Part shown: positions 21,625-32,155 of the stretch, one piece after another
How the letters are laid out: every line of letters starts with the position of its first letter
How positions within the stretch are numbered: the stretch's first letter is position 1
DNA from: Amyelois transitella
Taxonomy: Eukaryota; Arthropoda; Insecta; Lepidoptera; Pyralidae
Direction: 5' to 3'
Assembly: GCF_032362555.1 (NCBI RefSeq)
Contig: NC_083530.1
Span: 5,362,001 to 5,426,000 of the forward strand
Length of the DNA: 64,000 bases
Position numbers and translations under genes: made by a program
Notes under the pieces: model-generated
Databases searched by the model: none
Told to the model about the DNA's origin: nothing
The model's input: the letters and a program-made list of their open reading frames with translations, nothing else

Positions 21625-22660
21625 TGTAGGAATTTGAGCGCGATTCTCGAGCAGTTACAGACGGATTTTGATAATCTTACAAAATGGTGTCATGACGCGG
21701 GGCTCGTTTTGAATGCTAACAAGACAAAACTTATAAATAGATATCAAATCACCTTACCTCAAACAACAGCATATCAATAACCTCATAGCGCACGATCATA
21801 ACTGCTTGCATGACTCGTCCTTGGATAACTGTTGCTGTCCAGCCATTGAAATGGTATCAAGCCATACTTATCTAGGCGTAGTGATAGACAATAAGTTAAA
21901 GTGGGGCAGACATGTTGAACGAGTATGTAATAAACTCCGTCAATTCTTAGCAAATCTTAGAATTATCAGGGATCGCATACCCTATAAAGTTAAATTAATG
22001 CTGTACAACTCCCTTGCACATTCGTATATTCAATATGGTCTCAGTAGTTATGGTCGTACATTTAATACTTATCTTGATAAAATTTATAAATTACAATTGA
22101 AAATTCTAAAACAAGTGGTAAATAAAAAAACAAGACATCAATCAGTTCACTCAAAATGAAATTGGCTTATTCAAACATTGCAAAATACTGCCAGTGCATT
22201 CTCAAATGTCATGTAACTTTCTAAAAGAACAATTTTTTAATAACACAGTTTGTCACAAAATAAATCATCCCACATATACTCGAGCGGTTGCCAGAGAGAA
22301 ACTGTGCACGTCGATAGCCAACAATACGTACGGGCAGAGGACAGCGCGATATCTCCTTCCGAGATTAGTTAACGCACTACCCACCTCTGTAAAAAATGAC
22401 TTGACTCCTATAAATATTAAAAAGAAACTCAAGTCTTACTTTATCGAACAATTGTGATAAAGTAAAACTTACTACTAGGAACTTGTTTTTTTAAATGGTC
22501 TACGTACGTGGTTCCTATTTTTGGTCTTTTAATTAACTATTATGTGATTAATACAAAATATTATATACTGACGTTGATGTTAACACTGTGGACAAACCTT
22601 TGTGGTTTTTATCAGTGTACTTATATATGTACTAGATATATTTAATTTTTTATATATATT
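21625..22660 (+). pseudogene. Broken non-LTR reverse-transcriptase C-terminus
   Basis: Three frames together cover the end of a LINE ORF2. The first has LTKWCHDAGLVLNANKTKL (21680-21730). The second (about 21806-22159) has SSHTYLGVVIDNKLKW and a region ending KILKQVVNKKTRHQ. The third (22194-22457) ends INIKKKLKSYFIEQL and a stop. These match the thumb and C-terminal region after the catalytic motifs of jockey/RTE-type elements. The catalytic FADD part is absent and frameshifts separate the blocks, so it is dead. An A-rich end lies near 22670. Confidence 0.75.
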
Positions 22661-22987
22661 GTGAAATAAATTAAAAAAAAATGTATGATTGCTTCAATAA
22701 GTGTTTAAAGATAATTGATCACTCAGGCATACGGACATTGCGTGTATTTTTTGTAGCAAACGAAATTGAATTTGCGTCGATATCAAATTTAATGTTTATA
22801 AGTTTATATCATCTGTGCCTGGTCCCCTCCCTCCAGAGGACTCCAGTACTGCTGATCTGCTGATAGGTATACCTTTATTAATTTTAGAAAAATACGTAAC
22901 GATTATTTTAACAAAAGTTTTATTTTTAACATCAGTTAATTACACATCGTTAACATCTATATTTATCACTTTTATAGAACTACATAT

Positions 22988-23878
22988 TTAAATATTAGAC
23001 ATAAAATAGTCATCAGGTGGGCACGGGTCATTTGAATTGATCGGTTTAAATCTGTATATCTTTCCTTTCGTACCGATAACTATATTGTTCTTTGTATCAA
23101 AAGCTATCCCAGTTATTTTGAAGCCGAATTGAGCAATCTTTTCAGGCAAAATATTATTAACATGTAGTTTAAAAAGAGATCCTTTAACGCCTAAAATAGC
23201 TTCGTCGTTATTATTCAGCTGAAGAACATATTTCAATTCCCTTGTGAAACCTTTGTATTGAATGGGTTCATACAAATCTGCTGAGTAAAAGTAAATTTTG
23301 CCGTCAACGTATTCGTAAAACGCGTTACTTTTACTATCAATAATGAAACTGTACGCTCTAGGAATCTTCTCGAATCTCTTGATAGCAGTAGTGCCATTCA
23401 TAAATCTGAATACTTCACGGGACGATCCAGTAATTATGTACATTTGATTATCCGATTTGTCGATGAAAATGCTCCGTATATCGTCGTCACCAAGCGGTCT
23501 CTCTCCGGATATTTCTGTTTTTGCATAATCGTAAACTATTAGACCTTGATTTGTGCCAATATAAATTATATTATTGGCTGTGTCAATTCCAACGCATTGG
23601 CCGATCATGTCATCAGGCACTGCCAGCTGTTTGATGCCAAGAGATCCATGTTTAAGCAAGTGTAAGCCTTTAGTATAATTTCTCTTATTAAGTAAGAAAA
23701 ATATGTGATCAGTTCTTGGGTCTATCACCATGCCCGTGGGATATCCATCGATTGTCGCTATAAGAGTTCTTTTGTAATATTCTTTGCCAATTTTTATACG
23801 ATCACATTTTTCAGCGTGACTTTGTTCTACGAGAATCAAGATGGTTGATATTAGAGGAATCGCTTGTAGGAACTTCAT
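22988..23878 (-). CDS. Ommochrome-binding-protein-like gene 1
   Basis: A 296-aa secreted protein with signal peptide (residues 1-22, core AIPLISTILIL, cleavage after SHA). The mature part starts EKCDRI and ends NDPCPPDDYF, so a Cys sits near each end, suggesting a disulfide that closes the fold. Recurrent units such as IIYIGTNQGLIVYD, NAFYEYVDGKIYFY and KNNIVIGTKGKIYRF are beta-propeller blades, the pattern of lepidopteran ommochrome-binding protein, a haemolymph protein that binds the yellow ommochrome precursor. An acceptor (TTTTCAG) lies 28 nt before the ATG (exon from 23906), so a non-coding first exon exists upstream. It is the first of four related genes to 32110. Family assignment is from motif pattern and length; ligand binding is an inference. 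Confidence 0.8.
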   Translation of the reverse strand: MKFLQAIPLISTILILVEQSHAEKCDRIKIGKEYYKRTLIATIDGYPTGMVIDPRTDHIFFLLNKRNYTKGLHLLKHGSLGIKQLAVPDDMIGQCVGIDTANNIIYIGTNQGLIVYDYAKTEISGERPLGDDDIRSIFIDKSDNQMYIITGSSREVFRFMNGTTAIKRFEKIPRAYSFIIDSKSNAFYEYVDGKIYFYSADLYEPIQYKGFTRELKYVLQLNNNDEAILGVKGSLFKLHVNNILPEKIAQFGFKITGIAFDTKNNIVIGTKGKIYRFKPINSNDPCPPDDYFMSNI

Positions 23879-23909
23879 TTTGCGTTCATGACACTCGTCG
23901 TTTTCCCTG

Positions 23910-25020
23910 AAAAGAAAGGCGTGATCAGAATATTAGATTTTTATGAAGCTGAGTTCAATTATGAGGGTGATAGAAAATCATAATTAAAAACTGCTTTTTT
24001 TAAATTGTTTTCAAAACAGTAATTTAAGAACTCATATATAAATAATTTTTAAATTTAATTAACTGAGTATAAATTTAATCTTTTCAAGATTTCTATTATT
24101 GTATGTATAATTTAGTAAGTACACGTCACTGCTAAGCCAATGGTCAATTTATTTCTTAAGATTCAATCATTTTACACTTGTCCCAAAAAAGTCACTTTAT
24201 TTTTTACAATAAAAACTTGTTTCATAGAATATTATCACCATCACCCCTAACTCAAACAAATCCCTTTCTTTCAAAACTTTCCCTTATCACCTCGTAAAGA
24301 GCCGTTAACTTCACAAAAACTGAAATAAGAATATCCATACCCGTGTGATGTTTTCAGCTGAACACCGTTCACAAATGTATGATTAACATGAATCCAAGTC
24401 TGATTCAACTTATAAAACATAAGTGACGATTGTCCCACGATTCGTGTTAGTAAACATTCAGTAATTGTACGCACTGCCTAATATCCTTTTGTACAGGTTG
24501 CTTGTAATATTTAATAAAACCTTATAACCTTCATCCACACATCACACATCTATTTAGCCAAGATCCAATATGAGTTAGGTTCTCCTGCAAAGTTTGCGGA
24601 GGTCAGACGGGAGTCGCTTTCTGGAAGTTTTTTAAGTAATTTATTTGACGTCAACCAATGTGTTGCGATACCAATCGTTTTGACAATTATTAAGAGATAT
24701 GAAGTATCCTATAATAATGAAAAAAATGTTGAAATTGTATTTTGGAAAAAATCCTGGCTTTTCCATATCCAGAGAGGTGAGGATGCCCGAGATCATTGCC
24801 AGAAAAATTAGAATGATTATAAGATTATGTAATAATGATGTAATGATTTTTTTTTCACATCAAAATTAATCGTTTGTAAATATTATGGCTGTAAATTGCA
24901 GCGACAAGGTTATCAATTTTATTATTGGGAAATTTATAGCTCTCATCAGATCAAAATGTCGTAATCATAGTGGCATTTCAATTTGTTGGAAATTTGTTGG
25001 ATAGATAGGCAAATAAATAG
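23910..25020. other. Intergenic between OMBP-like genes 1 and 2
   Basis: Probably includes the non-coding first exon and promoter of gene 1, not locatable by eye. A SINE3 piece lies at 24580-24800. A frame at 24271-24474 shows no domain. Confidence 0.35.
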
Positions 25021-25021
25021 A

Positions 25022-25267
25022 TCTATACTAATATTATAAAGCTGAAGAGTTTGTTTTGTTAAACGCGCTAATCTCAGGAACTGGTTCGAATTGAAAAAAT
25101 CTTTTTGAATAGACCATTTATCGAGGAAGGCTTAAGGTTATATAACTACTAAGTAGCGAAGAAATAATGGAGAATGTGAAAAAGTCGGGGAAAATTATTC
25201 ATCCTTGAGGGCTTCAATGATGCCCGAAATAACTATTCCACGCGGACGAAGTCGCGGGAGCAGCTAG
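25022..25267 (+). mobile_element. Lep1-type Helitron, complete
   Basis: TC start (TCTATACTAATATTATAAAG), AACGCGCTAATCTCAGGAAC, the hairpin region CGCGGACGAAGTCGCGGG and a terminal CTAG followed by T. Confidence 0.8.
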
Positions 25268-25805
25268 TAATATTATAAGAAGATTACACAGCCTAAACAA
25301 ATTGTGAAAAAAGCACTTTCTAATTGCTAACAATGATAATAATCCGAATTAAAAACTTCTTGCAAGTGGATTAAAGTGTAGACTCTTTAATTACTGTCTC
25401 AAGAAACTGATTATTTTGTTGTCTTAAATTCTCACACATCTTCTAAATCTTTAAAAATGAGCCACCTGTATGTTAATAGTAAAAGTTGTAGAATTATATT
25501 ATACAAAACATGACATAATTTGTCTATTATGGATGAGAGTAGGTACTTTAGCTATTGTATTATAGAATCATATTTCATAGTCGTGTCCGAGATTACTACA
25601 GACGCCACGGAAGGGTGTTGAGAGCGGGACTATAAGGATTTAAAGGTATTTTTATAAATGTTTATTTGATAGACTAATTTAATATAACCATTATGTTCTT
25701 CTTCAATAACTTCAACAGGTAGTCTTCTTTTATACTAAGTATATATTGTTCTAAAACAGTTTAATAACAAATTGGTGTAATTTCGCTTTAATTGCAATAT
25801 AGGCT

Positions 25806-25972
25806 TATATTAACTTGCTTGGGATTCTTCTTTTAGGCGATGGGCTAGCAACCTGTCACTATTTGAATCTCAATTCTATCATTAAGCCAAACGGCTGAAC
25901 GTAGCCCATCAGTCTTTTCAAGACTGTTGGCTCTGTCTACCCCGCAAGGAATATAGACGTGATTATGTGTAA
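25806..25972 (+). repeat. SINE1-like element, 3' two thirds
   Basis: Opens at GGGATTCTTCTTTTAGGCGA and runs to GCAAGGAATATAGACGTGAT. Confidence 0.8.
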
Positions 25973-26264
25973 TTTTCCCTTACAAAACTTTGATAACGTT
26001 GAATCCTTTAAAGAAACTTGTTGTTTACGATATCATAGCTAATGCACAGGTTCCTGAGATATATTCATTTTAAATTCGTATTAAACTTATATCACACCCT
26101 CAAAACCAAATAAGACGAGATAAATTATATTTTAGAGTTGTTAACTTATGTAATAAAGTATTAGTTGCTTTATAAGTCATTTAATGTGTAACCAATGATA
26201 AAATAATAATTTAATTACCCATTGGAGAAATCAAAACGAAACATATTTCAAATAATTTTATAAT

Positions 26265-27095
26265 TTATTCACATTCCGCCGTACTATATTTGTATATCAT
26301 GCTGTTGGCAGCCAAATAAATATCTTCATCATGGAACGCTATGCCTGACGGGACAAAATCTAGGCTCATTAGTTTCCTGGGAATCAAACTATCTGGTCTT
26401 AAATGGTAAAGACCATCATTTGCGGCCAAAATAACTCGATCACTGCCATCTACCGTGATGGCACGAGCTGAATCCTTAGCTATGCCAACGAACTCTATAG
26501 GCTCTTGAAAACCTTTCAATAGAACTTTAACATATTTAGAATCACATTCATAAAATACATTCTCGTTCGAATCAACAGCCAAAATGAAGGCACACGGGAC
26601 ATGATCCACTCTTCTCTTTTCGTTTCTCTTCAAATTTACAGTGTACACCTCGTTTTCTGGGTATATCACGACGTAAAGTTCATCCAATGTGTTCTGAGGT
26701 TTAAATACATGTACTATATCTTCATCTTTCAAGCTCACGAAAGTGGCTTTGTTCGTTTTGTTTAATACATTCAAGCCATCATCAGACGCTATGTAAATTT
26801 TGTTTCTGGCAATGTCCACGGCCGCTGCTTGGCCGTTTATATTATCAATTTTTATAGGTTCTCCATTCTTAAGTATATATTGTTCCATTTTGGTTTGTAC
26901 ATCATCGTTTTGCAGTGATTCAAGATCGATCAATGTGAAAAGTATGTCACCTGTATGTGGGTTGTGTACGAGATTGGTGGGAAGACCTCTTATTGTTAAA
27001 ATTGAAGTCCTGGAATACGATTGGTTGTCAAATACGTACGGACACAATTCCGCACTGGCTTTTGATATGACGAGGAGTACTAATAATGGCAGCAT
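26265..27095 (-). CDS. Ommochrome-binding-protein-like gene 2
   Basis: 276 aa, close to the length of the classical Manduca protein. Signal peptide is residues 1-15 (LPLLVLLVISKASA). The mature chain begins ELCPYVFDN and ends KYSTAECE, again with a Cys near each terminus. Blade-like repeats include NKIYIASDDGLNVLN, DELYVVIYPENEVYTVN and SDRVILAANDGLYHLRP. It shares with gene 1 the order SY-x-RT-x-x-L-T-I-x-G-x-PT at the start and a C-terminal GIAF-D block, so the two are paralogues in the same orientation about 2.4 kb apart. An acceptor (TTTTACAG) is 9 nt upstream of the ATG (exon from 27104). A possible non-coding first exon ends at a GTGAGT donor at 27485-27480. Secreted pigment or ligand carrier by family. 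Confidence 0.85.
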   Translation of the reverse strand: MLPLLVLLVISKASAELCPYVFDNQSYSRTSILTIRGLPTNLVHNPHTGDILFTLIDLESLQNDDVQTKMEQYILKNGEPIKIDNINGQAAAVDIARNKIYIASDDGLNVLNKTNKATFVSLKDEDIVHVFKPQNTLDELYVVIYPENEVYTVNLKRNEKRRVDHVPCAFILAVDSNENVFYECDSKYVKVLLKGFQEPIEFVGIAKDSARAITVDGSDRVILAANDGLYHLRPDSLIPRKLMSLDFVPSGIAFHDEDIYLAANSMIYKYSTAECE

Positions 27096-27104
27096 CGTTG
27101 AGAT

Positions 27105-27836
27105 CTGTAAAATTAATATAATTTACATCAGAACAAATATAGAGTCGAAATATTTCTTTTTATATAAACACAATTAACTTTTGAGATAACTAAAGATAAC
27201 TGTATTTTGTTATGATTTGGTAATATTTTACATTACATGTGTGTTGCTTAAAAAAAGACTTTGGAAATTTTCGGTCTTATATTAATATCTTCAGTAAGAA
27301 GAGAAAAAACAAAATAAGAAGACTCATTATTGCTAAAAATTAATATAAAACATAAAATATAATATGATTAATTTAATTGTAGAGCTAAAACTTAACGGAC
27401 AATTTATTTAAGTAGTTTAGGTTTTGTGTAATTTTTTTTTATTTTTTGTAATAATTTTTAAAGATTTTATGATAGGAATACTCACATTTATTTAGTTTTG
27501 TTCGTCTGCAAAGCTATGATTGTCACTTGCAACTGTATATCAGAAGCTTATCTCATGAACTGATTTACAAAGTTCAACACACTTCTATCGAAATGGGCCA
27601 AATGTTATTTTGTCGTGATTATATTATTCGTTTTTCTTGTTATTTGATCTCGCAGAATTTCTTTTGAAGTTAATTTTTATCGAAATGAATGATTTACACA
27701 ATCCCAACGCCTATATATCTGCTTGTAATGGGGAAGGAAGGAAATTCTCATCGGGTTTGTTTCCACTGTTTTTTTTTTGGTTTAAAACAGATTATGTTTA
27801 AATAGGAGTTCTTTCTGTTTAAAGAGTAGACAGGTA
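27105..27836. promoter_or_regulatory. Putative 5' region of OMBP-like gene 2
   Basis: On the minus strand a GTGAGT donor at 27485-27480 could end a non-coding exon, and a TATATA box lies at 27714-27719. No TE is recognised here, unlike the flanks. This is positional inference only. Confidence 0.3.
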
Positions 27837-28098
27837 CTTACATACATACATACATATAGTCACGTCTATATCCCATGCGGGGTAAACAGAGCCAACAGTC
27901 TTGAAGACTAAATGGCCACGTTCTGCTATTTGGCTTAATGATAGAATTGAGATTCAAATAGTGACAGGTTGCTAGCCCATCGCCTAACAGAAGTATCCCA
28001 AGTTTATAAGCCTATCCCTTAGTCGCCTTTTACGACATCCATGAGAATGAGATGAAGTGGTCCTATTCTTTTTTGTATTGGTGCCAGGAACCACACGC
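27837..28098 (-). repeat. SINE1-like element, full-length
   Basis: Complete reverse copy from the (CATA)n tail to TATTGGTGCCAGGAACCACAC. Confidence 0.85.
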
Positions 28099-28364
28099 TG
28101 AGTACACATCCGCATATTATAATCAACAAGTGGCACCAAATATGTCCACTTGTATAAGATTAAACCAGCGCACCGCATGGTCGTCGTCTTTGCCAGCGTC
28201 CAAGGACGGCTGGCGCTACCATTATTCGTGGTCCTTGGACTTGAAAAAAAAGAAGAAAGTTACGCATTGAGTTCCATATTTCTTAAATGGTTAAGTAAAG
28301 AAAGATCGCGTAGCTGCTGCGCAAAGCTGCGTAGTAGGTATAGCAGTTTAGTCTTACTTTGTCT

Positions 28365-28580
28365 AAAATTACGAGTTGTTTCACTTTTATGTCCCTCGCA
28401 GAGAAAAAAGAGACTGAAAAGCCACTTTCTGCTGTATGGATTGATGATGGATATGAGATTTAAATAGTGCCAGGTTGCTAGCCCATCGCAAAAAAAGATT
28501 CCCACGTCTTTCACGACACCATCGGGCAAGATATAGAGTGGTCCTATTCTGAATCACGGCGATTCACACGGCACGGCAAG
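28365..28580 (-). repeat. SINE1-like element, diverged
   Basis: Keeps GGTTGCTAGCCCATCGC and GAGTGGTCCTATTCT at proper spacing, with eroded ends. Confidence 0.6.
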
Positions 28581-28815
28581 GCAGTAAAATTAAATCAGAT
28601 CCGAATCGTTTAAAAATGGAAACGGTGCTCGTCTTGGTGATTGAGCATCGCGTGCATCTTCGCTCTCCATCCAGCGGCTGCACGTAGCTCAGCTGTGCGG
28701 TGTGTTACGAAATACTATAACGTTTCCTAGTTTCTTTATTATTGTTTATTTAGACTAACCTAATAACGTAACCTATTTACAAGAACACGTATGGTATAGT
28801 TATAGTACATACATA

Positions 28816-29295
28816 TACACGGTGACTTTTAATTCCACTGCATAAATTTAACTGTTAAGTGTACTCATCTTAAGGATATTTAAAATCGTTAAAAGAAAAA
28901 TGTCGGTTCATATTTAAGGAAGTACGAAAAAAAATAAAAGTATCAAAATCCACGATCCTAAATACATCATATCACCCCGGCCGGCGGAAAAGCGACGCGT
29001 AAGATTCAGAGGTCAACGACACAATTCATTCAGCTGAGCGATCTCGACAACTCTGTACTTTACTTGATCTTGATACTAGAAAAATAATTTATTTTTCAGA
29101 CATTTATTTACATGTTTAGTTTTAATTTCTTTTTGTAGTATTGGTCTTTAATAAAGTGTGTGACGTAGTTTTTGAGGGTTTTTTAAATGTGAAAATGATG
29201 ACGTTTAATTTAAATTAAAATAGGCTCAAACGGCTCAGAAGCATGGGTATAGTCTATGTATAAAAGGATGCAGTTGTTTTAAATGTCACCCTGTA
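28816..29295 (-). mobile_element. 480-bp MITE, copy 2
   Basis: The same 480-bp element as 6627-7106, inverted, with ends TACACGGTGACTTTTAATTC and (inward) TACAGGGTGACATTTAAAAC. A shared GC-rich core (CCCCGGCCGGCGGAAAAGCG) makes the match unmistakable. A SINE1 abuts its right end. Confidence 0.7.
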
Positions 29296-29538
29296 TACAT
29301 ATTATCACGTCTTTATCCATTGCGGGATAGACAGAGCCAGCAGTCTAGAAAGACTGATAGGCCACGTTCAGCTGTTAGGCTTGATGATAGAATTGAGATT
29401 CAAATAGTGACAGGTTGCTAGCCCATCGTCTACAAGAAGAATCCCAAGTTTATAAGCCCTTGGTCACCTTTTACGACATCCATGAGAATGATACGGAGTG
29501 GTTCTATCATTTTTATTGATGCCGGGAACCACACGGCT
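29296..29538 (-). repeat. SINE1-like element, near full-length
   Basis: Reverse copy from TATTATCACGTCTTTATCC to GATGCCGGGAACCACACGGC. Confidence 0.85.
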
Positions 29539-29650
29539 CTTATAGTTAAAGTTTCCGAGTTAATAAAGGATCCTTAATAGTAAATGGTGTAGTTGTTTCA
29601 CGAACAACTATACAGCGACTAAAGACCGACTCTTGAGTTATTGCATTAGT

Positions 29651-29745
29651 TTGATTACTTGTTAATCAAATGATTAATTATTAGTTATTAAATGATTACT
29701 TGTTAGTAATCAAATGATTACTTATTAGTAATCAAATGATTACTT
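29651..29745. promoter_or_regulatory. Repeated AATCAAATGATTA palindromes
   Basis: Four imperfect units of the type TTAGTAATCAAATGATTACT lie in tandem, 170-270 bp upstream of the ATG of OMBP-like gene 3. Each holds TAAT/ATTA half-sites in palindromic order, the core of homeodomain sites. It could be a simple minisatellite or an enhancer/promoter array. Confidence 0.45.
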
Positions 29746-29917
29746 TCATTCATTATGCTAGCATTCTTATGCTCTTACATCGAGGGAAAACATAGTGAAG
29801 GAGTGGAGAGGAGAGAAACTACTTAGCATATGTCACATGATATTCTCATCTTGAAAGCGTATCATATATTTTTGTATAAATTTTATAAATTTTCTGTTCT
29901 TTTTCAGTATCTCCACT

Positions 29918-30931
29918 ATGAAGTCACTGCTGTACATCACCTGTTTACTAGCCACCGTGCTATCCAGCAACGTAAAGCTGAACAAAGAAACATTTTTTAA
30001 AAATGCACACCTAGTTTTTTCATCCAAATTCAACATAACACAAGTCATGGTTCCAGTCGAAAGCACTCATTACATACCATCTGATGTTAAGGATAAACCA
30101 TCAATATTCTTTACTGTATCTGATCCCACTACAGATAAAGGCAGCTGCATTTATATTCTAGAAGGATTTGCAGCATACGAAGTTCTAGAAGGAGGCAGAG
30201 ATACAACAGCAGATTATGGTCAAGACAACACAGTTTACTTCGGTGCTCGAGATGGTATTTATAAATACGTACCTGATTCATTTGGAGTTCAGAAATTCGG
30301 GTCTTTCGACGATGATATCATACAACTACAAAAAGCTAAGGGTCAAGATGTTATTTATTTTCTGAATACTGAACATAAACTTTATAAAATAGAAAATAAT
30401 GGGACCTTACGTACTAGGATAAAGGATGTTATTTGCGCACATGAATTTGTATTGGATACATCTAATAACATATATTATTTAGCTTGCGAAGATCGTTTGC
30501 CTAGAATTTTAAGAACAGACGGAAGTTTACTCGGTGTTGTGTCTTCTCTACTAGAAAATGATATTCGTGATATTAAATTGATAAGACCCGCGTTTTTGAT
30601 GGAAGATTCTATACCATTTTTTGGAGACAATGCTCTATATATTCTTTATTCTAATGGAACAAGTGATAGAAAAGATTTTCAATTAGAGGAGAGACCTTCA
30701 GCAGTCAGTGTAGATTCCACTTTATATATTGTTGTAGCTATAAATGGAAAAATATATGAATTTGATGTAATGGACATGCTCCTAGGATCAATGTTTGGAT
30801 TTACGTCAAGTTGGCCGGCAGACATTGCTAAAATTGTCATGGCCTTTATTGAAACTACAAAAGTACATCTAGGTTATGTTAATAATCATAAATTGAATGT
30901 AGTTTTACCTCCTCAGTTAGCAGATGCGTAG
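29918..30931 (+). CDS. Ommochrome-binding-protein-like gene 3 (divergent)
   Basis: 337 aa. Signal peptide is residues 1-16 (MKSLLYITCLLATVLS). Blade-like units include NTVYFGARDGIYKYVPDSFG, NNIYYLACEDRLPRIL, NALYILYSNGTS and STLYIVVAINGKIYEFD. Compared with genes 1 and 2 it is about 45-60 residues longer, lacks the terminal cysteine pair (it has internal Cys in GSCIYI, DVICAH and YLACED), and adds a C-terminal tail (LGSMFGF ... LPPQLADA). It pairs with gene 4: both have the -VYF-A-DGIYKY- block and the same tail position. The acceptor CTTTTTCAG ends 10 nt before the ATG. AATAAA at 31011-31016 is a likely poly(A) signal. Secreted; ligand unknown. Membership of the OMBP-like family is an inference from order and motif rhythm. 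Confidence 0.75.
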   Translation: MKSLLYITCLLATVLSSNVKLNKETFFKNAHLVFSSKFNITQVMVPVESTHYIPSDVKDKPSIFFTVSDPTTDKGSCIYILEGFAAYEVLEGGRDTTADYGQDNTVYFGARDGIYKYVPDSFGVQKFGSFDDDIIQLQKAKGQDVIYFLNTEHKLYKIENNGTLRTRIKDVICAHEFVLDTSNNIYYLACEDRLPRILRTDGSLLGVVSSLLENDIRDIKLIRPAFLMEDSIPFFGDNALYILYSNGTSDRKDFQLEERPSAVSVDSTLYIVVAINGKIYEFDVMDMLLGSMFGFTSSWPADIAKIVMAFIETTKVHLGYVNNHKLNVVLPPQLADA

Positions 30932-31057
30932 TTTAATACAAAGAATAATTTAAAACATAAGTGTTGTTTAGGAACTAATTTATGGTAAGTTCGTGTTGAT
31001 TTTGATTAAGAATAAAACACACGACAAATTAAATTATAACTCCATTTAATGAATCTC

Positions 31058-32077
31058 CTAAATTTGATTTGGTTTTGACCTCAAACTGCCCCTGGAACGA
31101 GTAGCAACTTCTTTTATGGTTTCAACATTATCATCAAAGTAAGATTTTACCTCTTCAAGCATACCTGATATTACAATCTGCAGTAGGTTATATTCGTAAA
31201 TCTTTTTCTCATAAGCATAAAACTGAATCAATGTTCCTTCGAGAGCGTAACCTGTAGGTTTGTTTTTAATTACAAAGTCGCTTAATTCAGTACGGCCATC
31301 GGCATAAATTAAATATACCTTATCATCTAATATTAAAGGTACATAGTTTAGAAAAAGGAAAGCAGGTTTAAGCAATTGTATGTACTTAGGATCCTTCTTA
31401 AGACCTTCGAACTTGGTAACTCCTTGTTCATTAATGACGTACACATCTTTGTTTTGGTCGTAGAAGTAAATGTTGTTTTCAAAATCTAAAACGAATTGTT
31501 GGACTTTGGACACACCGTTCACCTTTTCCTTTTTAGTTCCCTCTCCAGTTATTTTGTACATTTCGTATTTGTCGTCAATAACATATAATGTTGTTTCATC
31601 AGTGCCGTTCACTTGTAAAATGCTAATGAAATTATCATTTAAGTTTCCGTATTTCTCAGCTGCAGTTTTCTCGGGATTGTATTTGTAAATGCCATCAGAT
31701 GCAGCGAAGTATACATCCTTTTTGTCACCATTGCTTGATGTGGAATCTCTACCGTTATCCAGTAGTTTGTGGGCTTGGCGATCTCGCAGAACGTACAGAC
31801 CTTTGTAATCCTTTTCTCCGTCAGCACCTATATCAACTTCAGTAAAGAATAAACTGAAATGATTATTTGAATAATCATCATCGTCATTATCCTCGTCGAA
31901 GTTGAGGGCGTTTAGTGGAAGCATCAGATTGATGATGTCATGTTGGCTGGAGTAGATTTTGAACTGGGAATCGAAGAAGTCACTGTCGATTATCAATTTC
32001 TCATTTTTATTACCCAAGGGATTGGCAGAACAGAAGCCTGTTAGCAGCGCTGCGGCGAAAAGTATTGGCAATTTCAT
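31058..32077 (-). CDS. Ommochrome-binding-protein-like gene 4 (cysteine-free)
   Basis: 339 aa from the ATG at 32077. The open frame extends to 32110, but an acceptor (AATTACAG, exon from 32085) lies between, and the inner Met begins a proper signal peptide (KLPILFAAALLTGFCSA, residues 2-18). After cleavage no cysteine remains. An acidic stretch DEDNDDDDY is near residue 55. Blade-like units: KDVYFAASDGIYKYNPEK, ENNIYFYDQNKDVYVIN, DDKVYLIYADGRTEL, and a C-terminal KKIYEYNLLQIVISGMLEEV. It is convergent with gene 3, 126 bp between stops; ATTAAA on the minus strand at 31050-31045 would give overlapping 3' ends. Likely secreted; ligand unknown. Confidence 0.75.
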   Translation of the reverse strand: MKLPILFAAALLTGFCSANPLGNKNEKLIIDSDFFDSQFKIYSSQHDIINLMLPLNALNFDEDNDDDDYSNNHFSLFFTEVDIGADGEKDYKGLYVLRDRQAHKLLDNGRDSTSSNGDKKDVYFAASDGIYKYNPEKTAAEKYGNLNDNFISILQVNGTDETTLYVIDDKYEMYKITGEGTKKEKVNGVSKVQQFVLDFENNIYFYDQNKDVYVINEQGVTKFEGLKKDPKYIQLLKPAFLFLNYVPLILDDKVYLIYADGRTELSDFVIKNKPTGYALEGTLIQFYAYEKKIYEYNLLQIVISGMLEEVKSYFDDNVETIKEVATRSRGSLRSKPNQI

Positions 32078-32155
32078 TTTTGCTCCTGTAATTAAATAAA
32101 TTTTCGACACCAGGATTACAGCTGCAAAAGCTAGTCTAGTTTGGAAGGAAAGACA

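Noticed and set aside
26800-27177. 125-codon plus-strand frame
   Set aside because: Shadow of OMBP-like gene 2 on the opposite strand; no signal or domain of its own.
32078-32110. Upstream Met start for OMBP-like gene 4
   Set aside because: An acceptor at 32086-32087 separates it from the coding exon, and only the inner Met gives a normal signal peptide.
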